A stretch of 64,000 nucleotides of DNA from Nitrososphaerota archaeon (lineage in GTDB: Archaea; Thermoproteota; Nitrososphaeria; Nitrososphaerales; Nitrosopumilaceae). Shown in pieces: positions 8,012 to 16,841 of the stretch; position 1 is the stretch's first letter; each line of letters opens with the position of its first letter. A program made the position numbers and the translations under genes. Location: contig JAGWHF010000013.1 of assembly GCA_028866895.1 (NCBI GenBank), positions 1 to 64,000 on the forward strand, written 5' to 3'. The notes under the pieces were generated by a model. The model ran no database searches, was not told the DNA's origin, and saw nothing but the letters and a program-made list of their open reading frames with translations.

Positions 8012-8877
8012 TTGGATCGTCTTGGCCTGACGTGCACCTTTCCCCAATAGACCTCTAGGCGGCCCTCCAAATGCATCTTTACGGCCTCAAGGAGTGTCCT
8101 TGCCTCAAGCCTCTGCCCCTTCCGCTTCAGGGACTCGAGTGTCTCCTTCTCGTCTATTGCAAACGCGTCCTGGAATATTATTGGTCCCTGATCAAGGTCC
8201 TCCGTGACGTAATGTGCAGTACACCCCACTATCTTTGCGCCCCTCTCGAATGCCTGCACGTATGCAAACGCGCCGGGAAATGCAGGAAGTAGGGACGGGT
8301 GTATGTTGATTATCCTGTTCGGATACCTCCACACAAAGTTTGGCGATAGTATTCTCATGTACCTCGCAAGCACGATGAGATCAACGCTGTAATTCTTGGC
8401 GACCGCGATTATCTTCTCCTCCGCCTCCGACTGATCCCTCTCGTCTACCAGCACAAACGGAATCTTGGCGCTCCTTGCAAGCTTGGAAAGCGCGTTCTCA
8501 GTCCCTATTATTACCGCTATCTCGCCCCTCAGCTGCCCCTTGGACCTGGCATCAAGTATTGCCTCAAGGCAGTGCGGTTCCTTTGTGACAAGGACGGCAG
8601 CCCTCTTCTTTTTCGAGGCCTCGTGATGAATGTTGACCTCCATCCTGAGGCCCCTTGCAATTCTCTGTGCCTCTGAGTTGAACCTTCCGATATCAATTTT
8701 TTTTGAAAAAGAAGCCTCCATGTACATCCCAAAGAGGCCCTTGATTACGTTCTGATTAATCTTCTCGATGTTCCCACCGTTCTGAAAGATGAAGTTGGTA
8801 AACCCCGCAACCACTCCCTCGTGATCCTTTCCAACTATTGTAAGCTCCACTCTTGTCTTTTCCATCTTGGCTGCCAC
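8008..8877 (-). CDS. purU: Formyltetrahydrofolate deformylase
   Basis: This 289-residue enzyme hydrolyses 10-formyl-tetrahydrofolate to formate and THF, supplying formate for purine synthesis or balancing the one-carbon pool. An N-terminal ACT domain (residues about 8-85) is followed by a formyltransferase domain (about 90-280) with the catalytic Asn-His-Asp set in INIHPSLLPAFPG and TEDLDQGPII. The start is a GTG at 8877, about 26 bases from a TATA box at 8899-8906, which suggests a leaderless transcript. The stop overlaps the ATG of the creatininase-family gene. Confidence 0.93.
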   Translation of the reverse strand: MAAKMEKTRVELTIVGKDHEGVVAGFTNFIFQNGGNIEKINQNVIKGLFGMYMEASFSKKIDIGRFNSEAQRIARGLRMEVNIHHEASKKKRAAVLVTKEPHCLEAILDARSKGQLRGEIAVIIGTENALSKLARSAKIPFVLVDERDQSEAEEKIIAVAKNYSVDLIVLARYMRILSPNFVWRYPNRIINIHPSLLPAFPGAFAYVQAFERGAKIVGCTAHYVTEDLDQGPIIFQDAFAIDEKETLESLKRKGQRLEARTLLEAVKMHLEGRLEVYWGKVHVRPRRSK

Positions 8878-8898
8878 GAAAGCACTTGCCTATGAATC

Positions 8899-8906
8899 CT
8901 TAAATA
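8899..8906 (-). promoter_or_regulatory. TATA box of the purU operon
   Basis: The minus-strand sequence TATTTAAG is centred about 26 bases before the purU GTG, the distance expected when transcription starts at or next to the start codon. Confidence 0.6.
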
Positions 8907-9021
8907 GTCTTTCCGGGTATGATGAGATGTCAAATGCTAGTAGAACTAGATTTTCATGCCCCGTAACGAGTGATTGAATGGAAACCCGTGCTTTCTCAAT
9001 TTTGCATTCCGAGGAAAAGTA

Positions 9022-9207
9022 ATGGATAGATCAAGGAACTCAGGCAGGGGCCGAGGCAGGGCAAGCACCTACGACCACAACAATCCTGTAAAGACCTGCA
9101 AGGTATGTTCTACGATAGGCGACTGGCACTGCTACGAGTGTTCCAACAACTTTTGCAGCACCCACTTCCACAACCACAAACAGATGCAGCTCTGCATAAT
9201 TCATTGA
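9022..9207 (+). CDS. Small B-box-like zinc-finger protein
   Basis: This small protein of 61 residues has an Arg/Gly-rich N-terminus followed by Cys and His pairs in the order CKVC, CYEC, C, H, H (residues about 26-60), like a single B-box or AN1-type zinc finger. I chose the ATG at 9022 because a GAGG motif lies just upstream and the longer version adds residues with no domain. It stands alone between purU and tRNA-Leu. The RG-rich part followed by a zinc finger would suit nucleic-acid or protein binding, but the function is unknown. Confidence 0.6.
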   Translation: MDRSRNSGRGRGRASTYDHNNPVKTCKVCSTIGDWHCYECSNNFCSTHFHNHKQMQLCIIH

Positions 9208-9209
9208 GG

Positions 9210-9294
9210 TGCGGGAGGTGGGATTTGAACCCACGAACTCCTAAAAGACAGGGTCCTAAGCCCTGCGCCTTTGACCAGGCTTGGCAACTCCCGC
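9210..9294 (-). tRNA. tRNA-Leu(UAG)
   Basis: An 85-base class II tRNA on the minus strand. Acceptor GCGGGAG pairs with CTCCCGC, the anticodon stem CAGGG/CCCTG encloses loop CTTAGGA with anticodon TAG, there is a long variable arm, and the T loop is TTCAAAT. The discriminator is A, as expected for Leu. No intron and no encoded CCA. Confidence 0.95.
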
Positions 9295-9339
9295 ATGCAC
9301 CATCATTTTTAAGTCAAATTTATTCTCTTGTTGATGTAA

Positions 9340-10686
9340 ATGGCACGATTGTTTGGCACCAACGGCGTGAGGGGCGTCTTTGGCGATGATCTCACTCTGG
9401 AATTTGTTTCCGATATCACTTCCGCAATTGGCACGTTCTTCAAGATGGGCCCTATACTTGTCGGATATGACGGAAGAGACTCTAGCAGGATTCTTGCAAA
9501 AATAGTCTGCGCCTCGCTTGGCGCAGTGGGCCTCAATTCCGCCCTCTGCGGCCTTGTGCCCACGCCCTGCCTCCAGTTTGCCACAAAAAAATTGGGCTAC
9601 AGGGGCGGCCTTATGATAACAGCATCACACAATCCTCCACAGTACAACGGACTCAAGCCCACTGCAATGGACGGCGTCGAGATCTCGCGAGAGGACGAGC
9701 TTAAGGTGGAGGAGATTTACTTCAAGAAACGGTGGCAGGCCGAGAAAAAGCCGGGCCTTGTAGGCACTGAATACCGCGCGGTAAACGCGTACCTTGCAGG
9801 CATCAAATCTCAGGTAAACGCAAGAAGGATAAGATCACGCAGGTTCAAGGTCGTACTAGATCTAGGCAACGGAGCACAGGCAGTTACGGCACCCATGCTC
9901 TGCAGGGAACTCGGATGCGATGTGGTCACAATAAACGGCAAGATTGACGGCTCGTTTCCCGGAAGGGGATCGGAGCCCACACCGCAGAACCTCGGAGGTC
10001 TCTCCCGCGCAGTTGCAAGGGCAGGAGCCGACCTTGGAATCGCATTTGACGGCGACGGGGACAGGAGCATTTTTTGCAGCAACAAGGGAGAGATTCTCAC
10101 GGGAGACCGGTCTGCGCTTCTCCTCTCCAAGTTCATACTGGGCAGGAACCCAAACTCGATGGTCGTCACAACCGTCAACTCCACCTCGGTCATAGAGAGG
10201 ATTGCACGGGAGACCGGTTCCAAGGTCCTACGGACAAGGGTGGGGAGCGTGGAGGTATCTCGCGCGATGGTACGTAAAGGCGCCCTGATAGGATTTGAAG
10301 AGAATGGCGGGTTCATGTACGGCAGGCACAACGAGGTCAGGGACGGGGCAATGACACTTGCACTTGCACTCGACCTCCTCTCGCAGACGGGCGGCTCGCT
10401 GTCCGACGAGATGGCAAAACTTCCTCCATCATTTACAACCAAAGGGAAGATTCCGTGCACACCGGACAGCTTTAGGAAAATCCTTTCATACCTCAAGCGC
10501 GAACATTTCAAAAAAGACATGACGGACGGCATCAAGATCATACTTGACGGATCAAGCTGGGTGATGGTGAGACTGAGCGGTACTGAGCCCATTGCGAGGA
10601 TCTACGCCGAATCTGATAGCGAGGAAAAGCTCCGCGAGATCTTTGAGGAATACATGTTGAAGATAAAGCGGGCTGCAAGGTTGTAG
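9340..10686 (+). CDS. glmM: Phosphoglucosamine mutase / phosphomannomutase family
   Basis: A 448-residue alpha-D-phosphohexomutase, which moves phosphate between the 1 and 6 positions of a hexose or glucosamine. It carries the four family hallmarks: the phosphoserine loop TASHNPPQYNG (about residues 92-102), the magnesium loop DGDGDRS (about 233-239), the sugar-binding EENGG region (about 316-321) and the phosphate-binding RLSGTEP near the C-terminus. The short N-terminus MARLFGTNGVRG is typical of archaeal GlmM-type enzymes that feed UDP-GlcNAc synthesis for protein glycosylation. Substrate choice between glucosamine and mannose cannot be settled from sequence. Confidence 0.9.
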   Translation: MARLFGTNGVRGVFGDDLTLEFVSDITSAIGTFFKMGPILVGYDGRDSSRILAKIVCASLGAVGLNSALCGLVPTPCLQFATKKLGYRGGLMITASHNPPQYNGLKPTAMDGVEISREDELKVEEIYFKKRWQAEKKPGLVGTEYRAVNAYLAGIKSQVNARRIRSRRFKVVLDLGNGAQAVTAPMLCRELGCDVVTINGKIDGSFPGRGSEPTPQNLGGLSRAVARAGADLGIAFDGDGDRSIFCSNKGEILTGDRSALLLSKFILGRNPNSMVVTTVNSTSVIERIARETGSKVLRTRVGSVEVSRAMVRKGALIGFEENGGFMYGRHNEVRDGAMTLALALDLLSQTGGSLSDEMAKLPPSFTTKGKIPCTPDSFRKILSYLKREHFKKDMTDGIKIILDGSSWVMVRLSGTEPIARIYAESDSEEKLREIFEEYMLKIKRAARL

Positions 10687-10816
10687 GGTGCCTCCTCTCC
10701 GCGACTGGGCCGACAAAATCAAAATAACGGCCGGTCTTTTACCGAGCACTCTAGAAGACTTATTAAACCAATCAAAAACACTCAAGGAATGGAAATGATC
10801 CCATTGGGTGATACAT

Positions 10817-11203
10817 GTGGCTAAGGCTTATTACGTAAAGTTTCAAGTCCCGGCTGATCTGGTCAGCCCCATCTATGAGGCTGTGAGGGTTGCATACCAG
10901 AGCGGCAAAGTCAAGAAGGGCACCAACGAGGTTACAAAGGCGATAGAGCGGGGAATAAGCAAGCTTGTAGTTATAGCTGAAGATGTCGAACCACCGGAGG
11001 TAGTGGCACACCTGCCAATCCTCTGCGAGGAGCACAACATTCCATATGCCTTTGTGCCAAACAGGCAGGAACTCGGCAAGGCGTTAGGGATTGACGTTAC
11101 CTCGGCCGCTGCTGCGATAATAGATTCGGGTGATGCCCAACACATTGTTGACCAGATTGTTGCATCGCTGTCGCAGATTAAGGGTGGTCAAGCTAGCCAA
11201 TGA
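10817..11203 (+). CDS. rpl7ae: Ribosomal protein L7Ae
   Basis: A 128-residue kink-turn-binding protein, part of the large ribosomal subunit and in archaea also of C/D and H/ACA RNPs and RNase P. The L7Ae signature region [14 protein letters not shown] is followed by [11 protein letters not shown] and [13 protein letters not shown] chose the GTG at 10817 because it gives the family start MAKAYYVKF and has GGTGAT five bases upstream, matching the archaeal anti-Shine-Dalgarno; another GTG at 10808 is in frame. It opens the L7Ae-S28e-L24e-ndk-IF5B operon; a TATA-like CTTATTAAAC lies about 50 bases upstream. Confidence 0.95.
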   Translation: MAKAYYVKFQVPADLVSPIYEAVRVAYQSGKVKKGTNEVTKAIERGISKLVVIAEDVEPPEVVAHLPILCEEHNIPYAFVPNRQELGKALGIDVTSAAAAIIDSGDAQHIVDQIVASLSQIKGGQASQ

Positions 11204-11406
11204 GCTCCGAAATTCCAATTCCAGCTGAAGTAATACAGATTGTCGGACGAACGGGGATTGCAGGCGAGGTCATCCAAGTGCGTGTGAAGATATTGGATGG
11301 AAAGGACAAGGGCAGAATTCTTACTCGTAATGTAAAAGGATCCGTCAGGATGTCGGACATACTAATGCTTCGCGAGACCGAGCGCGAGGCAAGGAAGATA
11401 AAGTGA
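11200..11406 (+). CDS. rps28e: Ribosomal protein S28e
   Basis: A 68-residue small-subunit protein with the S28e beta-barrel and the conserved C-terminus [12 protein letters not shown]. The start ATG overlaps the L7Ae stop (ATGA), so translation of the two is probably coupled. The gene order L7Ae, S28e, L24e, ndk, IF5B is a classic archaeal ribosomal cluster. Confidence 0.95.
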   Translation: MSSEIPIPAEVIQIVGRTGIAGEVIQVRVKILDGKDKGRILTRNVKGSVRMSDILMLRETEREARKIK

Positions 11407-11413
11407 TTGTGGC

Positions 11414-11617
11414 ATGAGCGTCCTCGTAAAACCGTGCAGTTTTTGCAACAGGGCAGTAGCCAAGGGATCAGGCACGATGCTTGTGAAAAACGATGGTACG
11501 GTCTTTTGGTTCTGCTCTTCCAAGTGCAAGAAGAACATGCTCGTCCTAAAGCGTGATCCACGAAAGCTCAAGTGGACCAAAAAGTACGTAAAGGGCGGAA
11601 TCAGGGTCAAAAAGTAA
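11414..11617 (+). CDS. rpl24e: Ribosomal protein L24e
   Basis: A 67-residue zinc-binding large-subunit protein. The treble-clef zinc site is CSFCNRAV (residues 8-11) with CSSKCKKN (34-38), and the C-terminus is basic ([10 protein letters not shown]). It sits seven bases after S28e and one base before ndk in the same operon. Confidence 0.95.
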   Translation: MSVLVKPCSFCNRAVAKGSGTMLVKNDGTVFWFCSSKCKKNMLVLKRDPRKLKWTKKYVKGGIRVKK

Positions 11618-11618
11618 G

Positions 11619-12020
11619 ATGGCTGAACAAACATTATTCATAGTAAAACCCGACGGCGTAGAACGCAGGATTGCAGGCGAGATAATAGCCAGGTTTGAGA
11701 GGAAGGGCTTTACCATAGTAAAACTGAAGATGTTCGCATTTACAAGGCCTATGGCGGAGGAGTTTTATTCCGTGCACAACACCAAACCGTTCTTCGGGGA
11801 ACTTGTCTCCTTTATCACCTCGGGCAGGGTTATTGCAGCAGTAATTGAGGGAAACAACGCGATTGCTACCACCAGGCTCATGATCGGAGCCACCAAGTCC
11901 TACGAGGCCGCACCCGGGACAATCAGGGGCGACTTTGGGCTTGGTATGTCAGACAACATTATCCATGCCTCCGATTCCAAGGAAAGTTTTGAAAAAGAGG
12001 TAGCAGTAATATTCAAGTGA
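11619..12020 (+). CDS. ndk: Nucleoside diphosphate kinase
   Basis: A 133-residue kinase that passes the gamma-phosphate of ATP to other nucleoside diphosphates. It starts [18 protein letters not shown], has the nucleotide-binding Lys, and has the catalytic His in [12 protein letters not shown] near residue 115. The length is typical. It lies between L24e and IF5B, as in many archaea. Confidence 0.96.
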   Translation: MAEQTLFIVKPDGVERRIAGEIIARFERKGFTIVKLKMFAFTRPMAEEFYSVHNTKPFFGELVSFITSGRVIAAVIEGNNAIATTRLMIGATKSYEAAPGTIRGDFGLGMSDNIIHASDSKESFEKEVAVIFK

Positions 12021-12026
12021 AAGCGG

Positions 12027-13811
12027 TTGCAGATACGACAGCCGATCGTGGCAGTTCTAGGTCACGTAGACTCTGGTAAGACCTCGCTACTTGACAAGAT
12101 TAGGGGGACGGGAGTCCAGGCACGTGAAGCCGGAGGCATAACGCAACACATAGGCGCAAGCTTCCTACCGACAGACGCAATCAAGGCTGCATGCGGGCCG
12201 CTCTTTGCAAAGATGGCAGGAGACAAGCAGGAGATCCCGGGTCTTCTCGTAATTGATACTCCTGGACACGAGGTCTTCACAAACCTGAGGGCAAGGGGGG
12301 GATCCGCGGCAGACATTGCAATCCTCGTCGTGGACGTGAACAGGGGATTCCAGCCCCAGACGAACGAGAGCCTGAAGATACTGCAGAGCAGGAAGGTCCC
12401 GTTTGTAATTGCGCTCAACAAGGTGGACATGATATCGGGATGGAAAAAGAACCCAGCCTCGCAGTTTATCACCCAGTCGATAAAGGATCAGGACCCGTCG
12501 GTGCAGACCGCGCTAGACGAGCTGCTATACAACGTAGTGGGCACGCTGTCAATCCTTGGCTTTAGCTCAGAGGCCTTTTACAGGGTGAAGGACTTTTCAA
12601 AGGAGATCTCCATAGTGCCCGTGAGTGCAAGGTCGGGGGAGGGAATCCCGGAGCTACTTGCAGTTCTTGTGGGTCTAACCCAGCAGTACATGCAGAAGAA
12701 ATTGGACCAGTCGGAAAAACCAACCCGCGGCATAGTGCTTGAGGTACGGGAGGAGGTGGGCCTCGGCGTCACAGCCAACATAATTCTTATCGACGGGACC
12801 CTCAGGAAGACCGACTCGATAGCGCTTGCCCGGAGGGACTCTACTGTGATTACCAAACCCAAGGCGATTCTCCTGCCAAAACCGCTTGACGAGATGAGGG
12901 ACCCGCGCGACAAGTTCAGGCCCGTCAACGAGGTCCATGCGGCAGCAGGAATCAAGATAGCATCGCCCGACCTTGAGGGGGTGCTGCCGGGAAGCCCCGT
13001 ATATGCGTCCCCTGACGAATCAAGGGCAGAGGAGTTCAAGAGGTTGATAGAATCAGAGATGAAGTCCGTCTTCGTAAAGACTGACAAGAAGGGTGTGATA
13101 CTCAAGTGCGATACAATCGGCTCCCTTGAGGCCATGACTGACATGCTCAAACGCCAGAATGTCCCAATCTCGATGGCCGACATTGGCCCCGTAACAAGGA
13201 GGGACGTGGTAGAAGCACTTGCGATAAAGGAGAATGACAGGCACCTCGGCGTAGTAATTGCGTTCAACGTAAAGATATTGCAGGACGCACAGGATGAGGC
13301 TGAGGCAAACCATGTCCGGATCTTCCACGACCAAATTATCTACAGCCTCATTGATGACTACATCAAGTGGGTTCAAGAGGATACTGCAAACGAGGAGAAT
13401 GCGATATTCTCGGAACTTACACCGATTTGCAAGGTCGTCTTCCTCAAGGGATATGTTTTTAGAAAGAGCAACCCGGCCGTCTTCGGAGTGCGCGTGGAGG
13501 TGGGAACCCTGAAGCAAAAGGTCGCCATCATGAACGCGGAGGGCCGTAAGGTGGGAGTAGTGCACCAACTGCAGGACAGCGGGAAGAATATCGATGTTGC
13601 CAAGAAGGGCCAGGAGGTCGCCATGTCAATCCAGAATATAACCGTCGGGAGGCAGGTCTCGGAGGAGGAAACGCTGTACTCTCTTCCTCCCTCGCACGAG
13701 GCAAAGATGCTCCTCAAGCAGTTCTCCCACAAGCTGACACCTGAGGAGCTTGGTACGCTAAAGGCAATAGTGGAGATCCAGCGGAAGTCAAACGCAGCCT
13801 ACGGCTACTGA
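12027..13811 (+). CDS. infB: Translation initiation factor aIF5B (IF2-like GTPase)
   Basis: A 594-residue GTPase that joins ribosomal subunits and places initiator tRNA. G motifs are present: GHVDSGKTSLLD (P loop, about residues 12-23), DTPGHE (about 78-83), NKVD (about 132-135). It then has beta-barrel domain II (about 235-350), the alpha/beta domain III (about 350-460) and the C-terminal barrel (to about 590). The start is a TTG seven bases after ndk. The length matches archaeal aIF5B, which lacks the long eukaryotic N-terminus. No intein is seen. Confidence 0.95.
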   Translation: MQIRQPIVAVLGHVDSGKTSLLDKIRGTGVQAREAGGITQHIGASFLPTDAIKAACGPLFAKMAGDKQEIPGLLVIDTPGHEVFTNLRARGGSAADIAILVVDVNRGFQPQTNESLKILQSRKVPFVIALNKVDMISGWKKNPASQFITQSIKDQDPSVQTALDELLYNVVGTLSILGFSSEAFYRVKDFSKEISIVPVSARSGEGIPELLAVLVGLTQQYMQKKLDQSEKPTRGIVLEVREEVGLGVTANIILIDGTLRKTDSIALARRDSTVITKPKAILLPKPLDEMRDPRDKFRPVNEVHAAAGIKIASPDLEGVLPGSPVYASPDESRAEEFKRLIESEMKSVFVKTDKKGVILKCDTIGSLEAMTDMLKRQNVPISMADIGPVTRRDVVEALAIKENDRHLGVVIAFNVKILQDAQDEAEANHVRIFHDQIIYSLIDDYIKWVQEDTANEENAIFSELTPICKVVFLKGYVFRKSNPAVFGVRVEVGTLKQKVAIMNAEGRKVGVVHQLQDSGKNIDVAKKGQEVAMSIQNITVGRQVSEEETLYSLPPSHEAKMLLKQFSHKLTPEELGTLKAIVEIQRKSNAAYGY

Positions 13812-14272
13812 GAAAACTTTTGGGCAAGCATGTGCAGGCCTGGCTCCCCGACGGCCCCAACTGCCTTGTCGACAAGCTTTCCATCCCTGAAGACCAGGAA
13901 GGTCGGGATGGCATACACCTGGTATCGCTGGGATATCCCCTGGGCCTCGTCAACATTTACGCGGGCAAACCTTATGCCCTTGTACTTTTTTGAGATCCTT
14001 GTAAATATCGGGAGCATGAACTGGCAGGGACCGCACCACGTGGCCCAAAAGTCCACTATTACGGGCATCTGGCCCGCTATCGCCCTGTCAAAATTGGAGT
14101 CGTTTAGCTCCAGAATCTCGCTTTCCTTCTGCGAGGACATCTCTGCTAGCTTTCTCTTCATTATCTTCTCGATCTCCTCGTCTGCCAACTTTGTAGGTAA
14201 GCCCGGAATCGTATTTATTATTTTTCGGAAAACAAGACCCGCCCTGCCGGCAAAGTCCAGGTATAATGTCAC
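13805..14272 (-). CDS. Thioredoxin with N-terminal extension
   Basis: This 155-residue disulfide reductase has a thioredoxin domain at about residues 52-155 with the active site WCGPC (about 79-83) and the cis-Pro in YAIPTF. The first 50 residues are an extra helical segment (LADEEIEKIMKRKLAEM) without a signal peptide; such extensions occur in thaumarchaeal thioredoxins. The GTG start overlaps the stop codon of the archease gene (GTGA), so translation may be coupled. Shorter starts inside the extension are possible. Its 3' end overlaps that of IF5B by seven bases, in convergent orientation. Confidence 0.9.
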   Translation of the reverse strand: MTLYLDFAGRAGLVFRKIINTIPGLPTKLADEEIEKIMKRKLAEMSSQKESEILELNDSNFDRAIAGQMPVIVDFWATWCGPCQFMLPIFTRISKKYKGIRFARVNVDEAQGISQRYQVYAIPTFLVFRDGKLVDKAVGAVGEPGLHMLAQKFSQ

Positions 14273-14685
14273 AGATCGAGCAGGAACCTCATCACCACCC
14301 CTCCGTCCTGAATTATCTCCATGAGGTGGAAGGTTGGAGCCTTGACCTCCACCCTGAAGTGGTGCCTCCCAAAATCAATCTCCTCGCCGCTTATCCTTGC
14401 CTCGAGGCGGTACTGGCCATCCTTGTGTATGCTGACCTCGAACTCCCGGCCCGCAAACCCGTCCGTAATGGTAAGTATGATAACCTCCTCAAGCCACATG
14501 TAAAGCAGATCGTACAGGTCGGGCGATGAGACCGAGACCTGCCGCTTGCCCCTTTTCTGGACCGACTTGATGTCAAGTATAGTGTCCACCACTGCAGTCC
14601 CTGCGGTGGCAAATGCCTCCTCGATGCTGCCCGCTGTCACTTCTATGAATGCGTCCGTCATGTGCTCCAAATATCTGAAGGGCAT
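14269..14685 (-). CDS. Archease (RtcB ligase cofactor family)
   Basis: A 138-residue protein of the archease family, which helps guanylylation of the tRNA ligase RtcB. Family motifs are the N-terminal MPFRYLEHMTDAFIEV, with Asp in EHMTDA, and the conserved C-terminal region EIDFGRHHFRVEVKAPTFH. I chose the ATG at 14685: the upstream extension to 14856 would run into the hisS promoter and coding region and shows no family similarity. The gene is upstream of and overlaps thioredoxin. RtcB itself is not in the window. Confidence 0.88.
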   Translation of the reverse strand: MPFRYLEHMTDAFIEVTAGSIEEAFATAGTAVVDTILDIKSVQKRGKRQVSVSSPDLYDLLYMWLEEVIILTITDGFAGREFEVSIHKDGQYRLEARISGEEIDFGRHHFRVEVKAPTFHLMEIIQDGGVVMRFLLDL

Positions 14686-14773
14686 TGCAGAATGCTTTCT
14701 TTCCCTTGCGTTATTAATTATTCTCCCTCCCAAGAAAACCAGAAGGTCTAAATGCATTGGAAAATGAAGAGTC

Positions 14774-16054
14774 TTGAAATTGGACTTACCACGCGGGATG
14801 AGGGATATTGAACCCAGCGAGTCTGTCACAATGGAATTCGTGAGACAGAAATTCATAGAGACGTCGAACCTATTCGGATTTCAATTCATGGAGCCCTCCC
14901 CGATAGAGCTTCTCTCGGTGATTGAGGCAAAGAGCGGCCCTGCCATAAAAAACGAGGTCTATTTTTTCACCGACAAGGGAGACCGGGACATTGCACTGAG
15001 GTTTGACTTTACCATCGGACTCACGCGGTACGCCGTATCGCAAAAATCCATGAGGCTTCCAGCCAAGTTCTCCTCGTTTGGAGGCGTGTGGCGGTACGAC
15101 GAACCCCAGAAGGGACGGTACCGTTTCTTCCACCAGTGGGACATCGAGATATACGGCGAGCAAAACACCGAATCGGACGCCGAGATAATCGACTTTGCAT
15201 CCAAGTTCTTTGCAAGACTGGGCCTTGAGAACATAACGATCGAGGTCTGCGACCGGGCCCTTGTAGAATCATACGTGAAAATGATCTTCAAGACCGACTC
15301 GGCCGAGATGATAGCCGACATCCTCAGGGCAATAGACAAGGTGCCAAAGAAGAAGAGGCAGGACATAATACGCGAATACCAGGAAAAGGGATACTCGCCA
15401 GAAGACCTCGAGAAAGTCATCTCCATTTCCCAGATAAGGGGCAAGCCTCGCGAGGTGGAGGGGCTGATAGAAACTGGCAATCTTGCAAACTGGGACAAGA
15501 TTCTGCAGCTTTTTGACTCGTTGGAAAACAGGGGGGTGGGGAACGCCATGGTGAACTTTGGCATCGTAAGGGGGCTTGACTATTACTCGGGTATTATCTT
15601 TGAGATCTTTGACAGCACATCCGACCTCGGCGCCCTTGTCGGGGGAGGCAGGTACGATACCCTGACGAGGGCGTTTGGAAGGGACGATCTTGGGGCCACT
15701 GGGGCGGCAGGTGGGGTTGAGCGGATAGTACACTCGCTTGAGATGCAGGGGATCGGGGGCAGGCAGGAGGCATACAGGGTGTGGGTTGCCTTTGTAAACG
15801 ACGAGATGAGAAAGATTGCCATCAACCTGGCCTCCGCGCTGCGTATGAAGGGCATCCGTGCTGAGGTGGATCTTTCAGGCAAGTCTCTAAGGAAGCAGAT
15901 GGAGATGGCCTCAAGTTCCGGACATGCTGTAATTGTGGCCCCAAAGGAGTATGGGGAGGGATCAGTCGTGGTCCGCAACATGAAGGACGGTACGGAGAGA
16001 CGGGTCAGGCTGGAATCAATGCTTGCGGATCCCCTTGCTAATCTTCAATCCTAA
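14774..16054 (+). CDS. hisS: Histidyl-tRNA synthetase
   Basis: A 426-residue class II aminoacyl-tRNA synthetase. Motif 1 is in the N-terminal region, motif 2 near WRYDEPQKGRYRFFHQWDIE (about residues 109-128), the His-binding HisA loop is GIVRGLDYYSG (about 262-272), motif 3 follows as GAAGGVERI (about 313-321), and the C-terminal anticodon-binding domain spans about 335-426. The start is a TTG giving the family start MKLDLPRGMRD. Its 3' end overlaps that of aIF6 by 17 bases on opposite strands. Confidence 0.95.
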   Translation: MKLDLPRGMRDIEPSESVTMEFVRQKFIETSNLFGFQFMEPSPIELLSVIEAKSGPAIKNEVYFFTDKGDRDIALRFDFTIGLTRYAVSQKSMRLPAKFSSFGGVWRYDEPQKGRYRFFHQWDIEIYGEQNTESDAEIIDFASKFFARLGLENITIEVCDRALVESYVKMIFKTDSAEMIADILRAIDKVPKKKRQDIIREYQEKGYSPEDLEKVISISQIRGKPREVEGLIETGNLANWDKILQLFDSLENRGVGNAMVNFGIVRGLDYYSGIIFEIFDSTSDLGALVGGGRYDTLTRAFGRDDLGATGAAGGVERIVHSLEMQGIGGRQEAYRVWVAFVNDEMRKIAINLASALRMKGIRAEVDLSGKSLRKQMEMASSSGHAVIVAPKEYGEGSVVVRNMKDGTERRVRLESMLADPLANLQS

Positions 16055-16709
16055 AGGCCTTGGTAAGCATGACAAGTTCGGGACCGTTTGTAAGGGTGCC
16101 TACCACGAGGGAGGCATTGTTTGCCAGTATGCCGGAGGCCACAAACGGCGAACCGCCGTTTATTGTCGCAGGCTCCACCTCCACGCCCAGCACGTTTGAT
16201 ATCGTCCTTACCTCGTCCTCCTCCGCAGCAGGATGGATTATCCCACCGCGGGACGTCGCAATCGCCATGGCTCCTGCCTGATGGTATCCTGCAATTCTCT
16301 TCCTTATTACTTCCACCCCTAGCACGTCCTCTACCGTTTTTACAAACTCCTGTGGAATTAGCGGCGACATTATCCCACCTCTGTCGTTTACGCATATTAG
16401 GTTGCCAAGGGCCGTATACTTTGTGTCGAGAACCTCGACGTTGAGGCCGGTTGATTTCCTCAGGTGAACTATCTCCTCCTCAAGAGAGTTCCTCGGTAAA
16501 AGGAGGCCCTTGTTGTTTGCAACCATCAGGGCCCCTATGAGCCGCGTGTTGGCAACAGAGGTGAACACATGTCTGGCGTTGAGGAACTGGCACAGCTTTT
16601 CGGCCTTTGTGGGCGCAAACCCGTTGGGAATGAAGACAAAATCGTCGTTGCACTTGGCATAAATCCCGACGTTTGGGCTGCGATAGATATCATACTTGAA
16701 GATTCCCAC
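16038..16709 (-). CDS. eif6: Translation initiation factor aIF6
   Basis: A 223-residue anti-association factor that binds the large ribosomal subunit. The five-fold pseudo-symmetric repeats are visible as recurring segments (for example VANNKGLLLP, ICVNDRGGIMSP, IATSRGGIIHP and GGSPFVASGILANN), the signature of IF6. Length is typical. It is transcribed divergently from the first ferredoxin gene and converges on hisS. Confidence 0.96.
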   Translation of the reverse strand: MGIFKYDIYRSPNVGIYAKCNDDFVFIPNGFAPTKAEKLCQFLNARHVFTSVANTRLIGALMVANNKGLLLPRNSLEEEIVHLRKSTGLNVEVLDTKYTALGNLICVNDRGGIMSPLIPQEFVKTVEDVLGVEVIRKRIAGYHQAGAMAIATSRGGIIHPAAEEDEVRTISNVLGVEVEPATINGGSPFVASGILANNASLVVGTLTNGPELVMLTKAFRIED

Positions 16710-16811
16710 TTGTTAAGGCCGCTTTATTTAAGATATGAATTTATCTTGGTCTTGCCTAACCCGCCCGTCTTGCATGCGCTGGATGCGTCTTGGATGCATT
16801 TTTGTAGAGAA

Positions 16812-16819
16812 TTTAAATA
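16812..16819 (+). promoter_or_regulatory. TATA box of ferredoxin gene 1
   Basis: The box TTTAAATA followed by ACA is centred about 27 bases before the GTG at 16842, so the transcript is probably leaderless. The second ferredoxin gene has the same box and the same following bases. Confidence 0.7.
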
Positions 16820-16841
16820 ACAATGAAAGTTCTGCAATACT

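Noticed and set aside
8918-8990. A C/D-box-like ATGATGA before the small zinc protein
   Set aside because: No matching D box (CTGA) at suitable spacing was found, so a guide RNA is not supported.
12027-13811. Possible intein in the IF5B gene
   Set aside because: All G motifs and domains follow in the expected order with normal length; the only intein in the window is in mcm.
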